From: Bacteroidia bacterium
GTDB taxonomy: Bacteria; Bacteroidota; Bacteroidia; Flavobacteriales_E; Vicingaceae
DNA: 37,416 bases
Reading direction: 5' to 3'
Assembly: GCA_030429925.1 (NCBI GenBank)
Contig: JAUIGQ010000011.1
Location: forward strand, 1-37,416
Shown: in pieces, positions 7,503 to 15,762 of the stretch
Layout: every line of letters begins with the position of its first letter
Position numbering within the stretch: position 1 is the stretch's first letter
Translations under genes and position numbers: made by a program
Notes under the pieces: model-generated
The model's database searches: none
What the model was told of the DNA's origin: nothing
What the model saw: the letters and a program-made list of their open reading frames with translations, nothing else

Positions 7503-8396
7503 TTATGCTTCTTGTTTGCTAGCTTCCTTTGCTAGGTCTTCCTTGTGTTTTTCCACAGGACTGCCAAATAAGATCTGATAGACCTCCTTTATAGATCTGG
7601 CTCTAAGCAGATCCTTAAAGACCTCAATCCACTCGTGAAATACCAAAACTACAGGATTATATGATTTAACTGGCTTTGTGATGCCATATCTGGCAGGTTC
7701 ATCTTCTTCCTGAAATGTGCCAAACATTCTATCCCAAATAATGAAGGTGGAACCGTAATTCTTGTCGATATACCTTTCATTAACAGAATGGTGTACCCTA
7801 TGATGAGAAGGAGTGGTAAAGATATACTCTATGGGAGCGGGTAGCTTCCTTATGAGCTCAGTATGGATCCAGAACTGATAAAGCACTTCGATCTGATGTA
7901 CGATAAAGAACACCAATGGGTGAAAGCCCATCAAGATCACAGGCAAGAAGAAAATAAGCTTTAGATTCTGCGTCCATGACAGCCTAAATGACACTGAAAG
8001 GTTGTAGTGCTCAGAAGAATGATGCACTACATGCGTAGACCACCAGAACCGCTGTTCATGTGCAATTCTATGCGCCCAGTATCTGCAGAAATCAAGAACG
8101 ATCAAACAGAGAACATAAGACCACCATGTATGTGGGATCTTGATCGGGGCAAGATTATAGAAGAAGAGGAATACGGCAAACATTCCCAACTTCATAAAAC
8201 CATTCAACACTAAATTTCCCAAACCAATAGAAAGGGAGGCCAGAAAATCCTTACCACTATATAGGTTGGGAAACTTTTTACTTCCAAAGATATATTCAAG
8301 CAACACCAACAAGAACATGATCGGAGCTGCTATCCATATTACAGTATTAAAATCCAGATTGACGATATCCGCCAATTCTAACTTTTCTTGATCCAT
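7503..8396 (-). CDS. Sterol desaturase/fatty-acid hydroxylase family membrane protein
   Basis: This is a second PF04116 protein, longer than the one at 923 and of the sterol desaturase type. It has 297 residues with hydrophobic segments near residues 13-33, 50-85, 90-105 and 140-165. The di-iron histidine boxes are HRIAH, HVVHH, HHRVHH and the more distal VFHEW. YGSTFIIWDRMFGTFQEE is characteristic of the bacterial sterol desaturase-like group. The reaction would be oxygen-dependent hydroxylation or desaturation of a membrane lipid, but the substrate is unknown. The C terminus (after about 270) is charged and likely cytoplasmic. A TACTTTTG box at 8422-8429 lies 26 bp upstream of its ATG. Its stop abuts the terminator shared with rplS. 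Confidence 0.88.
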   Translation of the reverse strand: MDQEKLELADIVNLDFNTVIWIAAPIMFLLVLLEYIFGSKKFPNLYSGKDFLASLSIGLGNLVLNGFMKLGMFAVFLFFYNLAPIKIPHTWWSYVLCLIVLDFCRYWAHRIAHEQRFWWSTHVVHHSSEHYNLSVSFRLSWTQNLKLIFFLPVILMGFHPLVFFIVHQIEVLYQFWIHTELIRKLPAPIEYIFTTPSHHRVHHSVNERYIDKNYGSTFIIWDRMFGTFQEEDEPARYGITKPVKSYNPVVLVFHEWIEVFKDLLRARSIKEVYQILFGSPVEKHKEDLAKEASKQEA

Positions 8397-8421
8397 AAAG
8401 GGGAAAATCTTAGATGAGTGT

Positions 8422-8429
8422 CAAAAGTA
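8422..8429 (-). promoter_or_regulatory. -7 promoter element of the sterol desaturase-like gene
   Basis: On the minus strand this reads TACTTTTG, an exact TAnnTTTG match, 26 bp upstream of the ATG at 8396. No clear -33 TTG at the right distance. Confidence 0.5.
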
Positions 8430-8523
8430 ATTGTTAAAAGTTATGAAAAACGACTATTTAGGCAGAACTTTATATTCATTGAGTTCGTCTGCTATTTATA
8501 ACATCCATTCTCAGTTAAAAAAT

Positions 8524-9060
8524 ATGCGTAAAATATACTATACACTCTTAATTCTATTTTGTTTTTCAACCACTTACGCCCAGGAAAAAACTGAAGTAAA
8601 GTGGGTAAGTTTTGAAGAAGCTATAGAATTGAACAAAAAAGAAAAGAAAAAGATCTTGGTTGATGTTTACACCAATTGGTGTGGCTGGTGCAAGAAGATG
8701 GAAGCTACCACCTATAGCAATCCAGCTATTGCCGATTACATCAATGAGAACTATTATCCTGTTAAATTAAACGCAGAGAGGAAAGATACAGTAAGGTTGG
8801 GAGAACAAGTTTTCATCAATCAAAATCCACAAGGCAGAAGAACACCACATGACCTTGCAGTAAGTTTATTGAACGGGAAAATGAGCTATCCTTCAACAGT
8901 CCTTCTAGATGAGAATGTACAGATGCTCAACCCTCCGATCAATGGCTACCTGGATGCCGCTAGCATAGAGCCTATCTTGCACTACTTCGGTGATAACAAT
9001 CATAAAAAGAAGATTAGCTGGGAGGATTTTCAAAAGAACTTCGAAGGGAAAGTCAAGTAA
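8524..9060 (+). CDS. Secreted thioredoxin-fold protein
   Basis: A 178-residue exported thioredoxin-like protein, probably a periplasmic disulfide oxidoreductase. The open frame extends 93 bases further upstream, but the ATG at 8524 is chosen because it starts a classical signal peptide, MRKIYYTLLILFCFSTTYA followed by QEK. The thioredoxin active site CGWC is at about residues 53-56 in NWCGWCKKME, preceded by KKILVDVYT. The cis-proline region is MSYPSTVLLDEN. It resembles the Thioredoxin_7 / DUF255-like single-domain proteins of Bacteroidota. It stands alone between two genes with other functions, so partners cannot be inferred. Confidence 0.85.
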   Translation: MRKIYYTLLILFCFSTTYAQEKTEVKWVSFEEAIELNKKEKKKILVDVYTNWCGWCKKMEATTYSNPAIADYINENYYPVKLNAERKDTVRLGEQVFINQNPQGRRTPHDLAVSLLNGKMSYPSTVLLDENVQMLNPPINGYLDAASIEPILHYFGDNNHKKKISWEDFQKNFEGKVK

Positions 9061-9162
9061 AATCGGATTTAGTAAAATATTAAGAGAATCTTATTTTTTT
9101 ACTGTAAATCAAATATTTAGCTATTTATTACTTTCTTTGTCCATGTACTAATTTTTTTTATC

Positions 9163-9414
9163 ATGAACATTTACGTGGGAAACATTCCTTACAAATCCTC
9201 GGAAGATGATTTGGGAAATCTATTTGCAGAATTTGGTGACGTTACATCAGTTAAGATCATTCAAGACAAATTTACAGGCCGTTCTAAAGGTTTTGGATTT
9301 GTTGAGATGAGCGATGACACCGGACAAGCCGCTATCGATGCTCTAGACGGATTCGAACATATGGGTCGAAACCTTAGAGTTAGCAAAGCAAACCCAAGAG
9401 AAGAAAAGAACTAG
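9163..9414 (+). CDS. Small RRM-type RNA-binding protein
   Basis: A single RNA recognition motif of 83 residues with almost nothing else. RNP2 is IYVGNI (3-8) and RNP1 is KGFGFVEM (42-49), so the three exposed aromatic positions (Tyr4, Phe44, Phe46) that stack on RNA are present. Such glycine-poor short RRM proteins are widespread in Bacteroidota and cyanobacteria and are often abundant or cold-induced; their targets are largely unknown. The preceding 102 bp are very T-rich, with a near-match TTTCTTTG to the -7 box about 20 bp before the ATG. A hairpin terminator follows directly. Confidence 0.93.
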   Translation: MNIYVGNIPYKSSEDDLGNLFAEFGDVTSVKIIQDKFTGRSKGFGFVEMSDDTGQAAIDALDGFEHMGRNLRVSKANPREEKN

Positions 9415-9440
9415 AATATTATCGATATTTTCTCTTCCAC

Positions 9441-9469
9441 AAGACCTCGAATATCTCGAGGTCTTTTTT
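9441..9469 (+). terminator. Terminator after the RRM gene
   Basis: Ten-base arms AAGACCTCGA (9441-9450) and TCGAGGTCTT (9456-9465) with loop ATATC, followed by a T run. The T run overlaps the stop codon of the convergent CxxC gene. Confidence 0.88.
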
Positions 9470-9689
9470 ATTTCACCACTTTTCTATTGAGGTAGTTGAG
9501 GATATCAGAACCATAAGCTATTAGTAACTCTCCCTTGAATAGGGCCGGATAGGCAAAAGTCTTAATGGGCGGCTTCTCCTCTGATCGATCGACATTGTGA
9601 ATAGCTATTTCAAGTCCCATGGCCTTAACTTCTGAGACCACTTGTTCGCATTCATGACAATTTTCCGCTATAAAAAGTGTGAGGTTCAT
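9468..9689 (-). CDS. Small glutaredoxin-like CxxC protein
   Basis: The 73-residue product starts like a minimal glutaredoxin: MNLTLFIAENCHECEQ, with a CHEC pair at residues 11-14. Next come a middle segment with NVDRSEEKPPIK and a Pro (TFAYPALF, about 46-53) at the place of the cis-proline, and then GELLIAYGSDILNYL. The short length is near the lower limit of a thioredoxin fold. Its ATG directly follows the TAA of the Crp/Fnr gene with no gap, so the two are almost certainly co-transcribed and perhaps translationally coupled. A redox function beside the regulator is plausible but unproven. Confidence 0.72.
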   Translation of the reverse strand: MNLTLFIAENCHECEQVVSEVKAMGLEIAIHNVDRSEEKPPIKTFAYPALFKGELLIAYGSDILNYLNRKVVK

Positions 9690-10373
9690 TTATGCAAGTT
9701 TATCAATATCCCTGATCAGAAATTTCTTTCGCTCCATATAGATCTGACCTTCATCTTTCAACTCATTTAGAACGGTTGTGACAGTTTGTCGACTTGTTGC
9801 CGTAAGATTTGCAATATCTTGATGGGTTAGATTATGTTTTACAAGGATCTCATCACCTATGGCCTTTCCGTATTGGGCAGCCATCTCCTTCATAAAGAGG
9901 ACTATTCGCTCTCTTGCATCTTTAAAGATCAAGGACTCCAATCTCCTTTCGATCTTCCTCATCTTCTCTCCTACACTCCTGCCCATCTCAAGACTCAATG
10001 AAGAGTTGGACTTTAATGTTTCTTTGAACTCATCTACACTAATGGTGCACATCCTAGTCTCATCGTCCATGGCCACTGCAAAGTCTTTTCTCTTGTCTTC
10101 GCCCAGTACACCCATTTCACCAAAGACTTCTCCCGGATAAAGAATTGCCTTGATGATCTCCTTACCCTCTTCTGAGTAGCTACCAATCTTTACCCTACCT
10201 TTCTTTAAGAAGAAAACGATCTTGCTAGGTTCTTCAGGAAAATAAATGAATTGATTCTTCTCAGCAATTTTGACTGAGGTCTTCTTATCAAGCTCCAGTA
10301 ACTCTTCTTCAGAGAGATTTTTGAGGAGGTTGATCCTCTCTAAATGCCAAAGTTTAGATTGATTTGTACTCAT
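9690..10373 (-). CDS. Crp/Fnr-family transcriptional regulator
   Basis: A 227-residue regulator with an N-terminal cyclic-nucleotide-binding-like beta roll (about 10-130), a long dimerisation helix (about 130-160) and a Crp-type helix-turn-helix. The latter is visible as LTHQDIANLTATSRQTVTTVLNEL (about 182-205). The phosphate-binding loop reads GEVFGEMGVLGEDKRKDFAVA. It keeps the glutamate but has KDFA where cAMP-binding Crp has the RS pair, so cAMP binding is doubtful. It has a single cysteine and thus lacks the Fnr [4Fe-4S] cysteine set. It lies 20 bp after folD and directly before the CxxC protein. The effector is unknown. Confidence 0.92.
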   Translation of the reverse strand: MSTNQSKLWHLERINLLKNLSEEELLELDKKTSVKIAEKNQFIYFPEEPSKIVFFLKKGRVKIGSYSEEGKEIIKAILYPGEVFGEMGVLGEDKRKDFAVAMDDETRMCTISVDEFKETLKSNSSLSLEMGRSVGEKMRKIERRLESLIFKDARERIVLFMKEMAAQYGKAIGDEILVKHNLTHQDIANLTATSRQTVTTVLNELKDEGQIYMERKKFLIRDIDKLA

Positions 10374-10393
10374 GCTGGTTTACTGCCTTAAAA

Positions 10394-11278
10394 TTAGGCA
10401 TTATCAGCACTTCTTTTGTTGGCTAGAAGAGTATTTTGGAGCAGAGAAGCAATGGTCATTGGGCCTACGCCTCCAGGCACAGGAGTTATGAAAGAGCATT
10501 TCTCACTAACCTCATCAAATGCAACATCTCCCGCTAATTTATATCCGCTTTTCTTGCTAGAGTCGGGAAGTCTGCTAGTACCAACATCTATAACTACTGC
10601 TCCCTCTTTCACCATATCGGCCTTTAAGAAATAAGGCTTCCCAATGGCCGCAATAAGAATATCTGCTTGCAGGCACATCTCCTTTAAGTTCTTTGTTCTG
10701 CTGTGACAAAGGCTTACAGTTGCATTCGCTCCTTTCTTATTCCTGCTAAGGAGAAGGCTCATGGGTGTTCCAACGATGGAACTTCTGCCAATGATCACAC
10801 AGTGTTTTCCTTCGGGGTCGATTTGATATCTCTTTAGCAATTCCATGATTCCATTTGGAGTTGCAGGCAGAAAGGCCGGGAGACCTAAGCTCATTCGTCC
10901 AATATTCTCAGGGTGAAAGCCGTCTACATCCTTGGATGGGTTGATTGCCAAAGTGACTTTTTTCTCATCGATATGTTTTGGTAGGGGCAGTTGAACTATA
11001 AATCCATCAATGCTTGGGTCCTCATTCAACTCATGAACTTTAGAAAGCAATTCTTCTTCACTGATCTCATCATTGAATTTGATCAAAGTAGAATCAAATC
11101 CGACATAATCACACGCTTTTACCTTGGCATTTACATAGGTAATACTTCCACCATCCTCCCCAACTAGTATGGCAGCCAAATGAGGCACTCTTTTTCCACT
11201 TGACCTAAGCGAATTGACTTCTTCTCTTATTTCATCTTTGATCTCAGCTGATGTCTTTCTACCGTCTAGCTTCTGCAT
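10394..11278 (-). CDS. folD: Bifunctional methylenetetrahydrofolate dehydrogenase/cyclohydrolase FolD
   Basis: FolD oxidises 5,10-methylene-THF to methenyl-THF with NADP and hydrolyses it to 10-formyl-THF in one-carbon metabolism. The 294-residue length is normal. Diagnostic segments are [22 protein letters not shown] (split by the usual Tyr and Lys active-site positions), [15 protein letters not shown], the Rossmann motif [14 protein letters not shown] and [17 protein letters not shown]. Its ATG overlaps the ffh stop in the sequence TAATG, which favours translational coupling. The crp/fnr gene follows after 20 bp, so ffh-folD-crp-CxxC is read as one operon. Confidence 0.96.
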   Translation of the reverse strand: MQKLDGRKTSAEIKDEIREEVNSLRSSGKRVPHLAAILVGEDGGSITYVNAKVKACDYVGFDSTLIKFNDEISEEELLSKVHELNEDPSIDGFIVQLPLPKHIDEKKVTLAINPSKDVDGFHPENIGRMSLGLPAFLPATPNGIMELLKRYQIDPEGKHCVIIGRSSIVGTPMSLLLSRNKKGANATVSLCHSRTKNLKEMCLQADILIAAIGKPYFLKADMVKEGAVVIDVGTSRLPDSSKKSGYKLAGDVAFDEVSEKCSFITPVPGGVGPMTIASLLQNTLLANKRSADNA

Positions 11279-12624
11279 TACCTTTCAAAACCTCCTGGCA
11301 TTTTGGGCATATTGCGCATCATCTTTGCCATGTTCTTCTTATTGCCCATGAGTTTCATCATCTTGCTTGTATCTTCAAACTGCTTGAGCAATTTGTTCAG
11401 GTCGGCTACAGTTCTTCCACTTCCTTTTGCAATTCTCTTTCTTCTTGAGCCATTGATGATCTTTGGATTCTCTCTTTCTTCAGGAGTCATTGCCTGGATC
11501 ATTGCTTCAATGTGTTTAAAGGCATCATCGTCAATATCTACATCTTTGATCGCCTTGCCAACACCGGGAATCATTCCCATAAGGTCCTTCACATTACCCA
11601 TCTTCTTGATCTGACTAATTTGATCAAGGAAATCATTGAAGTCGAATTGGTTCTTGGCAATCCTCTTTTGGAGTCTTCTTGCCTTTTCCTCATCAAACTG
11701 TTCTTGTGCCTTCTCAACCAAAGAAACAACATCTCCCATGCCCAAGATCCTGTCGGCCATTCTCTTTGGATAGAAAACATCCAGGGCATCCATCTTTTCG
11801 CCTGTACCAACAAACTTGATCGGTTTGTCAACAACAGAGCGAATGGATAAAGCAGCACCTCCTCTAGTATCACCATCCAGTTTGGTAAGCACCACTCCAT
11901 CAAAATCTATCTTTTGATTAAATGCAAGTGCAGTATTCACAGCATCCTGACCTGTCATGGAATCAACAACGAACAGTGTTTCAGAAGGGTTGAGATTCTT
12001 CTTTAGAGATGAGATCTCATCCATCATAGCTTCGTCAACGGCCAATCGTCCAGCTGTATCAACGATCACAACATCACATGCCTTTTGCTTAGCTTGCTTT
12101 ATAGCTTCTTGAGCAATAGAGACCGGATCTTTATTTTCTTTATCAGAATAAACCTCGACTCCAATTTGCTCTCCCAACACATGAAGTTGATCGATGGCGG
12201 CAGGTCGATAAACATCAGCTGCCACTAAAAGAGGATTTTTGCTCTTTTTCTTTTTAAGAAAATGGGCGAGTTTCCCAGTGAAGGTTGTTTTACCCGAACC
12301 TTGAAGTCCCGAAATAAGAATGATTGCCGGTGAACCTTGAAGATTGATCTCTTCATGCTCATTCCCCATTAAGTTGGCTAGCTCATCGTGAGTGATCTTG
12401 GTAAATAGCTGACCCGGAGAAATTGAGGAGAGAACATTCTGTCCAATAGCCTTTTCTTTCACTGAATCTGCAAATTGCTTGGCTGTTTTATAGCTAACAT
12501 CTGCATCTAAAAGAGCTCTTCTGATCTCTTTTGAAGTTTCGGCTACGTTTACTTCTGAAATTTGCCCTTGACCCTTTAAAACCTTAAAGGCCTTATCTAA
12601 CTTATCTGATAAACTTTCAAACAT
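11278..12624 (-). CDS. ffh: Signal recognition particle protein Ffh
   Basis: Ffh is the SRP GTPase that binds 4.5S RNA and signal sequences and delivers nascent membrane proteins through FtsY. The 448 residues contain the N domain, then the G domain with G1 GLQGSGKTT (106-114), DTAGR and [10 protein letters not shown], and a C-terminal M domain. The M domain is rich in methionine ([21 protein letters not shown] is its final stretch) and has the RNA-binding motif near [25 protein letters not shown] -7 box at 12644-12651 lies 20 bp upstream of the ATG. It is the first gene of the operon. Confidence 0.97.
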   Translation of the reverse strand: MFESLSDKLDKAFKVLKGQGQISEVNVAETSKEIRRALLDADVSYKTAKQFADSVKEKAIGQNVLSSISPGQLFTKITHDELANLMGNEHEEINLQGSPAIILISGLQGSGKTTFTGKLAHFLKKKKSKNPLLVAADVYRPAAIDQLHVLGEQIGVEVYSDKENKDPVSIAQEAIKQAKQKACDVVIVDTAGRLAVDEAMMDEISSLKKNLNPSETLFVVDSMTGQDAVNTALAFNQKIDFDGVVLTKLDGDTRGGAALSIRSVVDKPIKFVGTGEKMDALDVFYPKRMADRILGMGDVVSLVEKAQEQFDEEKARRLQKRIAKNQFDFNDFLDQISQIKKMGNVKDLMGMIPGVGKAIKDVDIDDDAFKHIEAMIQAMTPEERENPKIINGSRRKRIAKGSGRTVADLNKLLKQFEDTSKMMKLMGNKKNMAKMMRNMPKMPGGFER

Positions 12625-12643
12625 AACTTTTCTGGAATGAGCA

Positions 12644-12651
12644 CAAAATTA
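12644..12651 (-). promoter_or_regulatory. -7 promoter element of the ffh operon
   Basis: On the minus strand this reads TAATTTTG, matching TAnnTTTG, 20 bp upstream of the ffh ATG. The -33 triplet is not clear (TTC near the right distance). Confidence 0.55.
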
Positions 12652-12697
12652 AGCATATTGCTTAGGCATTGAAAGAGAGGAGATATAGTATTTGGAG

Positions 12698-12789
12698 TAC
12701 TTAGAGTATGCAGGGTTGATGGATTAAATGTATAAATGAATAGAGGCTTGTAAGTAATCTAGCAAGAGCTGTCCTCTGAACTCTAAGTA
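12698..12789. repeat. Spaced 10-bp inverted repeat in the argS-ffh gap
   Basis: TACTTAGAGT at 12698-12707 is the exact reverse complement of ACTCTAAGTA at 12780-12789, with 72 bases between. The remaining 168-bp gap between argS and ffh holds the ffh promoter and nothing else I can recognise. It could be a remnant element or chance in AT-rich DNA. Confidence 0.4.
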
Positions 12790-12792
12790 TCA

Positions 12793-14580
12793 CTACATTC
12801 TTTCGGGAACATTTATCCCTAACAAACCCATTCCTCTGGAAATAACCTCTGCAGAAAGCTCGCAAATTGCCAATCTTAATTTCTTTCTAATCTCATTCTC
12901 TTCCTTGATCAAAGGTGTAGTATTCTGATAAAAATGATTGAACTGCTTTACGAAAGAATACAGATAATTTGCCAGATGAGCCGGGCTTTTTTGGTCGGCC
13001 GACTCCTCTATTACTTGAGGAAAGTTTGACAATGCTTTGATGACATTCTTATCTTCACCCTCCAGCTCAACAGCTCCATCTAATTTCAGGTCCTTCACTT
13101 CCAATCTTTTTAGAATGGACTTAATTCGAGCGTGAGTGTATTGTATGAATGGACCGGTATTTCCATTAAAATCAACAGACTCTTCAGGATTGAAAAGCAT
13201 ATTCTTTTTAGGATCTACCTTTAGAATAAAATACTTCAATGCTCCCAAGCCAATCATGCGGAAGAGCTCAGACCTTTCAGCATCATCCAGCTCGTCAATC
13301 TTTCCTAACTCCTTTGCAGTAGCTTCTGCTGTAGATTCCATTTCATTCATGATATCATCTGCATCTACCACGGTACCTTCTCTAGACTTCATTTTTCCAC
13401 TGGGAAGATCTACCATTCCGTATGACAAATGACTAATTCCCTCTGCCCAACCGAATCCCATTTTTTTAAGAATGAGCTTCAGCAATTTGAAATGATAATC
13501 TTGCTCATTTCCAACAACATAATAGTATTCATCGCAGTGAAACTCCTCTTCTCTGATGATCGCAGTTCCAATATCCTGGGTCATATAAACGGAAGTACCA
13601 TCAGCTCTCAATAATATTTTAGGATCCAATCCTTCCTTCTCAAGATTTGCCCATAAGGAGCCGTCCTCTTTTCGATAAAAATCCTTCTGATCTTCATGTT
13701 CTAAGACCTTCTCTTTTCCAATCAAATATGTATCTGATTCATAATATAGCTTATCGAATGAAGTGCCAATATGATCGTAGGTTTCATTAAAACCTTCATA
13801 CACCCATGAATTCATCTTTTTCCATAAGTCAGTCACTTCAGGATCAGCTGACTCCCATTTTCTAAGCATCTCTCTAGCTTCTTGGATCAGAGGAGCTTCT
13901 TGCTTTGCCTTTTCTTCATCCATCCCACCGTCAACCAACTTTGCAATCTCCTCCTTGTATTTCTGGTCGAAGATCACATAGTACTTTCCAACAAGATGGT
14001 CGCCTTTCATTTGTGCACTTTCCGGAGTCTCATTCTTACCGAACTTAAGCCATGCAAGCATAGACTTGCAAATATGTATTCCTCTGTCATTGATGATCTG
14101 GACCTTTACAACTTCATTTCCGGCAGCTGAGAGAATTCTACTGATAGAATCTCCAAGAAAAATATTTCGAAGATGTCCTAGATGAAGGGGCTTATTGGTA
14201 TTTGGAGAAGAGAATTCCACCATTTTTCTTCCCTTTTTCTCGCCTTGGTGAAATCCGAAAGTATCTTTCTCTTGAAGCGCATCAAACAAGAATTTATTCC
14301 AGTAATCATTATTGATCTCAAGGTTTAAGAATCCTTTTACCACATTATATCCGACAACCAGATCAGAAGAACTTAAAAGTTCCTTACCAAGAAGCTCTGC
14401 GGTTTCTTCCGGACCTTTTTTGGAAAATCTGCTCAAGGGAAAAGCAAGCACAGTGATGTCTCCTGCAAAATCCTTTCTAGTCTCTTGAAATTGGATCTCA
14501 CCTATAAAACCTTTCCAACTTAATTTCTGATTGATCAGCTCAGTGATTTGAACTGATAGCTCTTTCTCTAATTGCTTCAT
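12793..14580 (-). CDS. argS: Arginyl-tRNA synthetase
   Basis: Class I aminoacyl-tRNA synthetase for arginine, 595 residues, normal for the family. It has an N-terminal Add1 domain, then EFSSPNTNKPLHLGHLRN with HLGH at 133-136 as the HIGH signature. SGKMKSREGTVVDADD takes the place of KMSKS, which is typical of the many ArgRS that degenerate this motif. The anticodon-binding helical domain has PFIQYTHARIKSILKR and ends in the usual C-terminal methionine (PERM). Its ATG overlaps the TAA of the upstream arginase gene in TAATG, an unusual coupling of an arginine-degrading and an arginine-charging enzyme. Confidence 0.97.
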   Translation of the reverse strand: MKQLEKELSVQITELINQKLSWKGFIGEIQFQETRKDFAGDITVLAFPLSRFSKKGPEETAELLGKELLSSSDLVVGYNVVKGFLNLEINNDYWNKFLFDALQEKDTFGFHQGEKKGRKMVEFSSPNTNKPLHLGHLRNIFLGDSISRILSAAGNEVVKVQIINDRGIHICKSMLAWLKFGKNETPESAQMKGDHLVGKYYVIFDQKYKEEIAKLVDGGMDEEKAKQEAPLIQEAREMLRKWESADPEVTDLWKKMNSWVYEGFNETYDHIGTSFDKLYYESDTYLIGKEKVLEHEDQKDFYRKEDGSLWANLEKEGLDPKILLRADGTSVYMTQDIGTAIIREEEFHCDEYYYVVGNEQDYHFKLLKLILKKMGFGWAEGISHLSYGMVDLPSGKMKSREGTVVDADDIMNEMESTAEATAKELGKIDELDDAERSELFRMIGLGALKYFILKVDPKKNMLFNPEESVDFNGNTGPFIQYTHARIKSILKRLEVKDLKLDGAVELEGEDKNVIKALSNFPQVIEESADQKSPAHLANYLYSFVKQFNHFYQNTTPLIKEENEIRKKLRLAICELSAEVISRGMGLLGINVPERM

Positions 14581-15542
14581 TATCTAGCGTGCTCTTCTAA
14601 CTTCTTGGTTGTATTCACTAAAATATCAAATGCTGTTTCAGCCATAAAGTTCCCCTTATTATCCAATAAAGGGTTAATCTCTACCATCTCGAAGCAAACA
14701 ACCTTACCACTCTCAATGATAATTGATTCGATCAGCTCATTTGCCTCTTGAGGGGTAAATCCCCCATCAACAGGAGTACCTGTTCCGTAGCTTACAATGT
14801 CAGGGTCCATGCTATCTACATCAAAAGAGATGTAAATGATATCGCAATGCGCAAGTCGATCTAGCGCTTCAGTACAAGCATTCTTAAGACCCAGCCTTCT
14901 GCACTCTTCAACTGTAAAATTCTTTATACCCTTTTCCTTGGCCAAGGCATCTTCGGGTCCTTCTGTATCCCTAACACCAAAGAATATAAGGTCTGAAGGT
15001 TCAATCTTTGGCTCAATGCCACCACAGTTCTTTAAGGATTCCCAATAATCAACTGCTTCTTGTTTTGGCTTTGTTCTTTGGTTCTTCAGGTTATCCTCTG
15101 CAAGAGCAGTTGCTAGCGGCATGCCATGAACATTGCCACTGGGAGAAGTATAGGGAGAATGCAAATCACCATGAGCATCAATCCAAATAACTCCCAACTT
15201 TTTGTTTGGAAAAGCCTTCTTAATACCGGCAATGGTGCCACCGGCAGAGGCATGATCAGCTGCAAGCACTAAAGGGAAATTGTCGGCTTTAATTGAAGAG
15301 AACACAAGATTGGCTACTGATTCATACACTTTAGCTATGCCATCAATATGTATAGCACTAGGCGTAGGAGTTGGCTCCCACAACAGATCATTTGCATCTT
15401 CAACATTAAGTGATGAGTATTTTTTAAAATAATCAGAGTTTTTATTCAGAGAGGCAATTTTCAAGGCATCAATTCCCAGACTAGCTCCTCTTGTTCCTGC
15501 TCCAATCTCAGACCTATTCTCAATTATCTGAATCTCTTTCAT
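14580..15542 (-). CDS. Arginase/ureohydrolase family protein
   Basis: A 320-residue manganese ureohydrolase, most likely arginase (arginine to ornithine and urea), though formiminoglutamase or agmatinase cannot be excluded. Metal ligands are visible: His97 in LAADHASAGG, Asp122/His124/Asp126 in IDAHGD, and Asp241/Asp243 in SFDVDSMDP. The glutamate region FEMVEINPLLDNKG and the substrate loop SPSGNVHGMPLA are also there. The first motif is divergent: family members usually have GGDHS or AGDHS, here it is AADHA, although the metal-binding histidine is kept. An ornithine aminotransferase at 28986 would use the product. The promoter box TACTTTTG is at 15564-15571, so arginase leads the two-gene operon with argS. 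Confidence 0.87.
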   Translation of the reverse strand: MKEIQIIENRSEIGAGTRGASLGIDALKIASLNKNSDYFKKYSSLNVEDANDLLWEPTPTPSAIHIDGIAKVYESVANLVFSSIKADNFPLVLAADHASAGGTIAGIKKAFPNKKLGVIWIDAHGDLHSPYTSPSGNVHGMPLATALAEDNLKNQRTKPKQEAVDYWESLKNCGGIEPKIEPSDLIFFGVRDTEGPEDALAKEKGIKNFTVEECRRLGLKNACTEALDRLAHCDIIYISFDVDSMDPDIVSYGTGTPVDGGFTPQEANELIESIIIESGKVVCFEMVEINPLLDNKGNFMAETAFDILVNTTKKLEEHAR

Positions 15543-15563
15543 CTAACTATATTTTACAAAGGG

Positions 15564-15571
15564 CAAAAGTA
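15564..15571 (-). promoter_or_regulatory. -7 promoter element of the arginase-argS operon
   Basis: On the minus strand this reads TACTTTTG, an exact TAnnTTTG match, 22 bp before the arginase ATG at 15542. No convincing -33 triplet. Confidence 0.5.
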
Positions 15572-15634
15572 AGTAAGAATAAGTGTGACTAAAACAGGGA
15601 GGCTGATAGTCTAAGGATTTATATCAATATTATT

Positions 15635-15663
15635 TATCGATTCTAATAGTTAATTAATCGATA
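15635..15663. repeat. Inverted repeat in the divergent arginase/DUF4412 intergenic region
   Basis: TATCGATT (15635-15642) and AATCGATA (15656-15663) form 8-bp arms around a 13-base AT-rich spacer. It lies between the two divergent promoters, upstream of the -7 box at 15701, and could be an operator or an AT-rich cruciform. The rest of the 220-bp gap is AT-rich without other recognised elements. Confidence 0.4.
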
Positions 15664-15700
15664 TAATTTATATACTCATCTAGCTATTGAGAATAGTTTC

Positions 15701-15708
15701 TATATTTG
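15701..15708 (+). promoter_or_regulatory. -7 promoter element of the lipoprotein gene at 15763
   Basis: TATATTTG matches TAnnTTTG. It is 55 bp upstream of the ATG, giving a leader of about 50 bases. No TTG at the preferred spacing. Confidence 0.5.
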
Positions 15709-15762
15709 CCAAACAGATTAATTTGAATTAATTTTCGAACTGATCTTAAGTGGGAGTAATAA

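Noticed and set aside
8431-8523. Upstream 31-codon extension of the thioredoxin-like protein
   Set aside because: The internal ATG at 8524 starts a clear signal peptide; a signal peptide 31 residues from the N terminus is unlikely.
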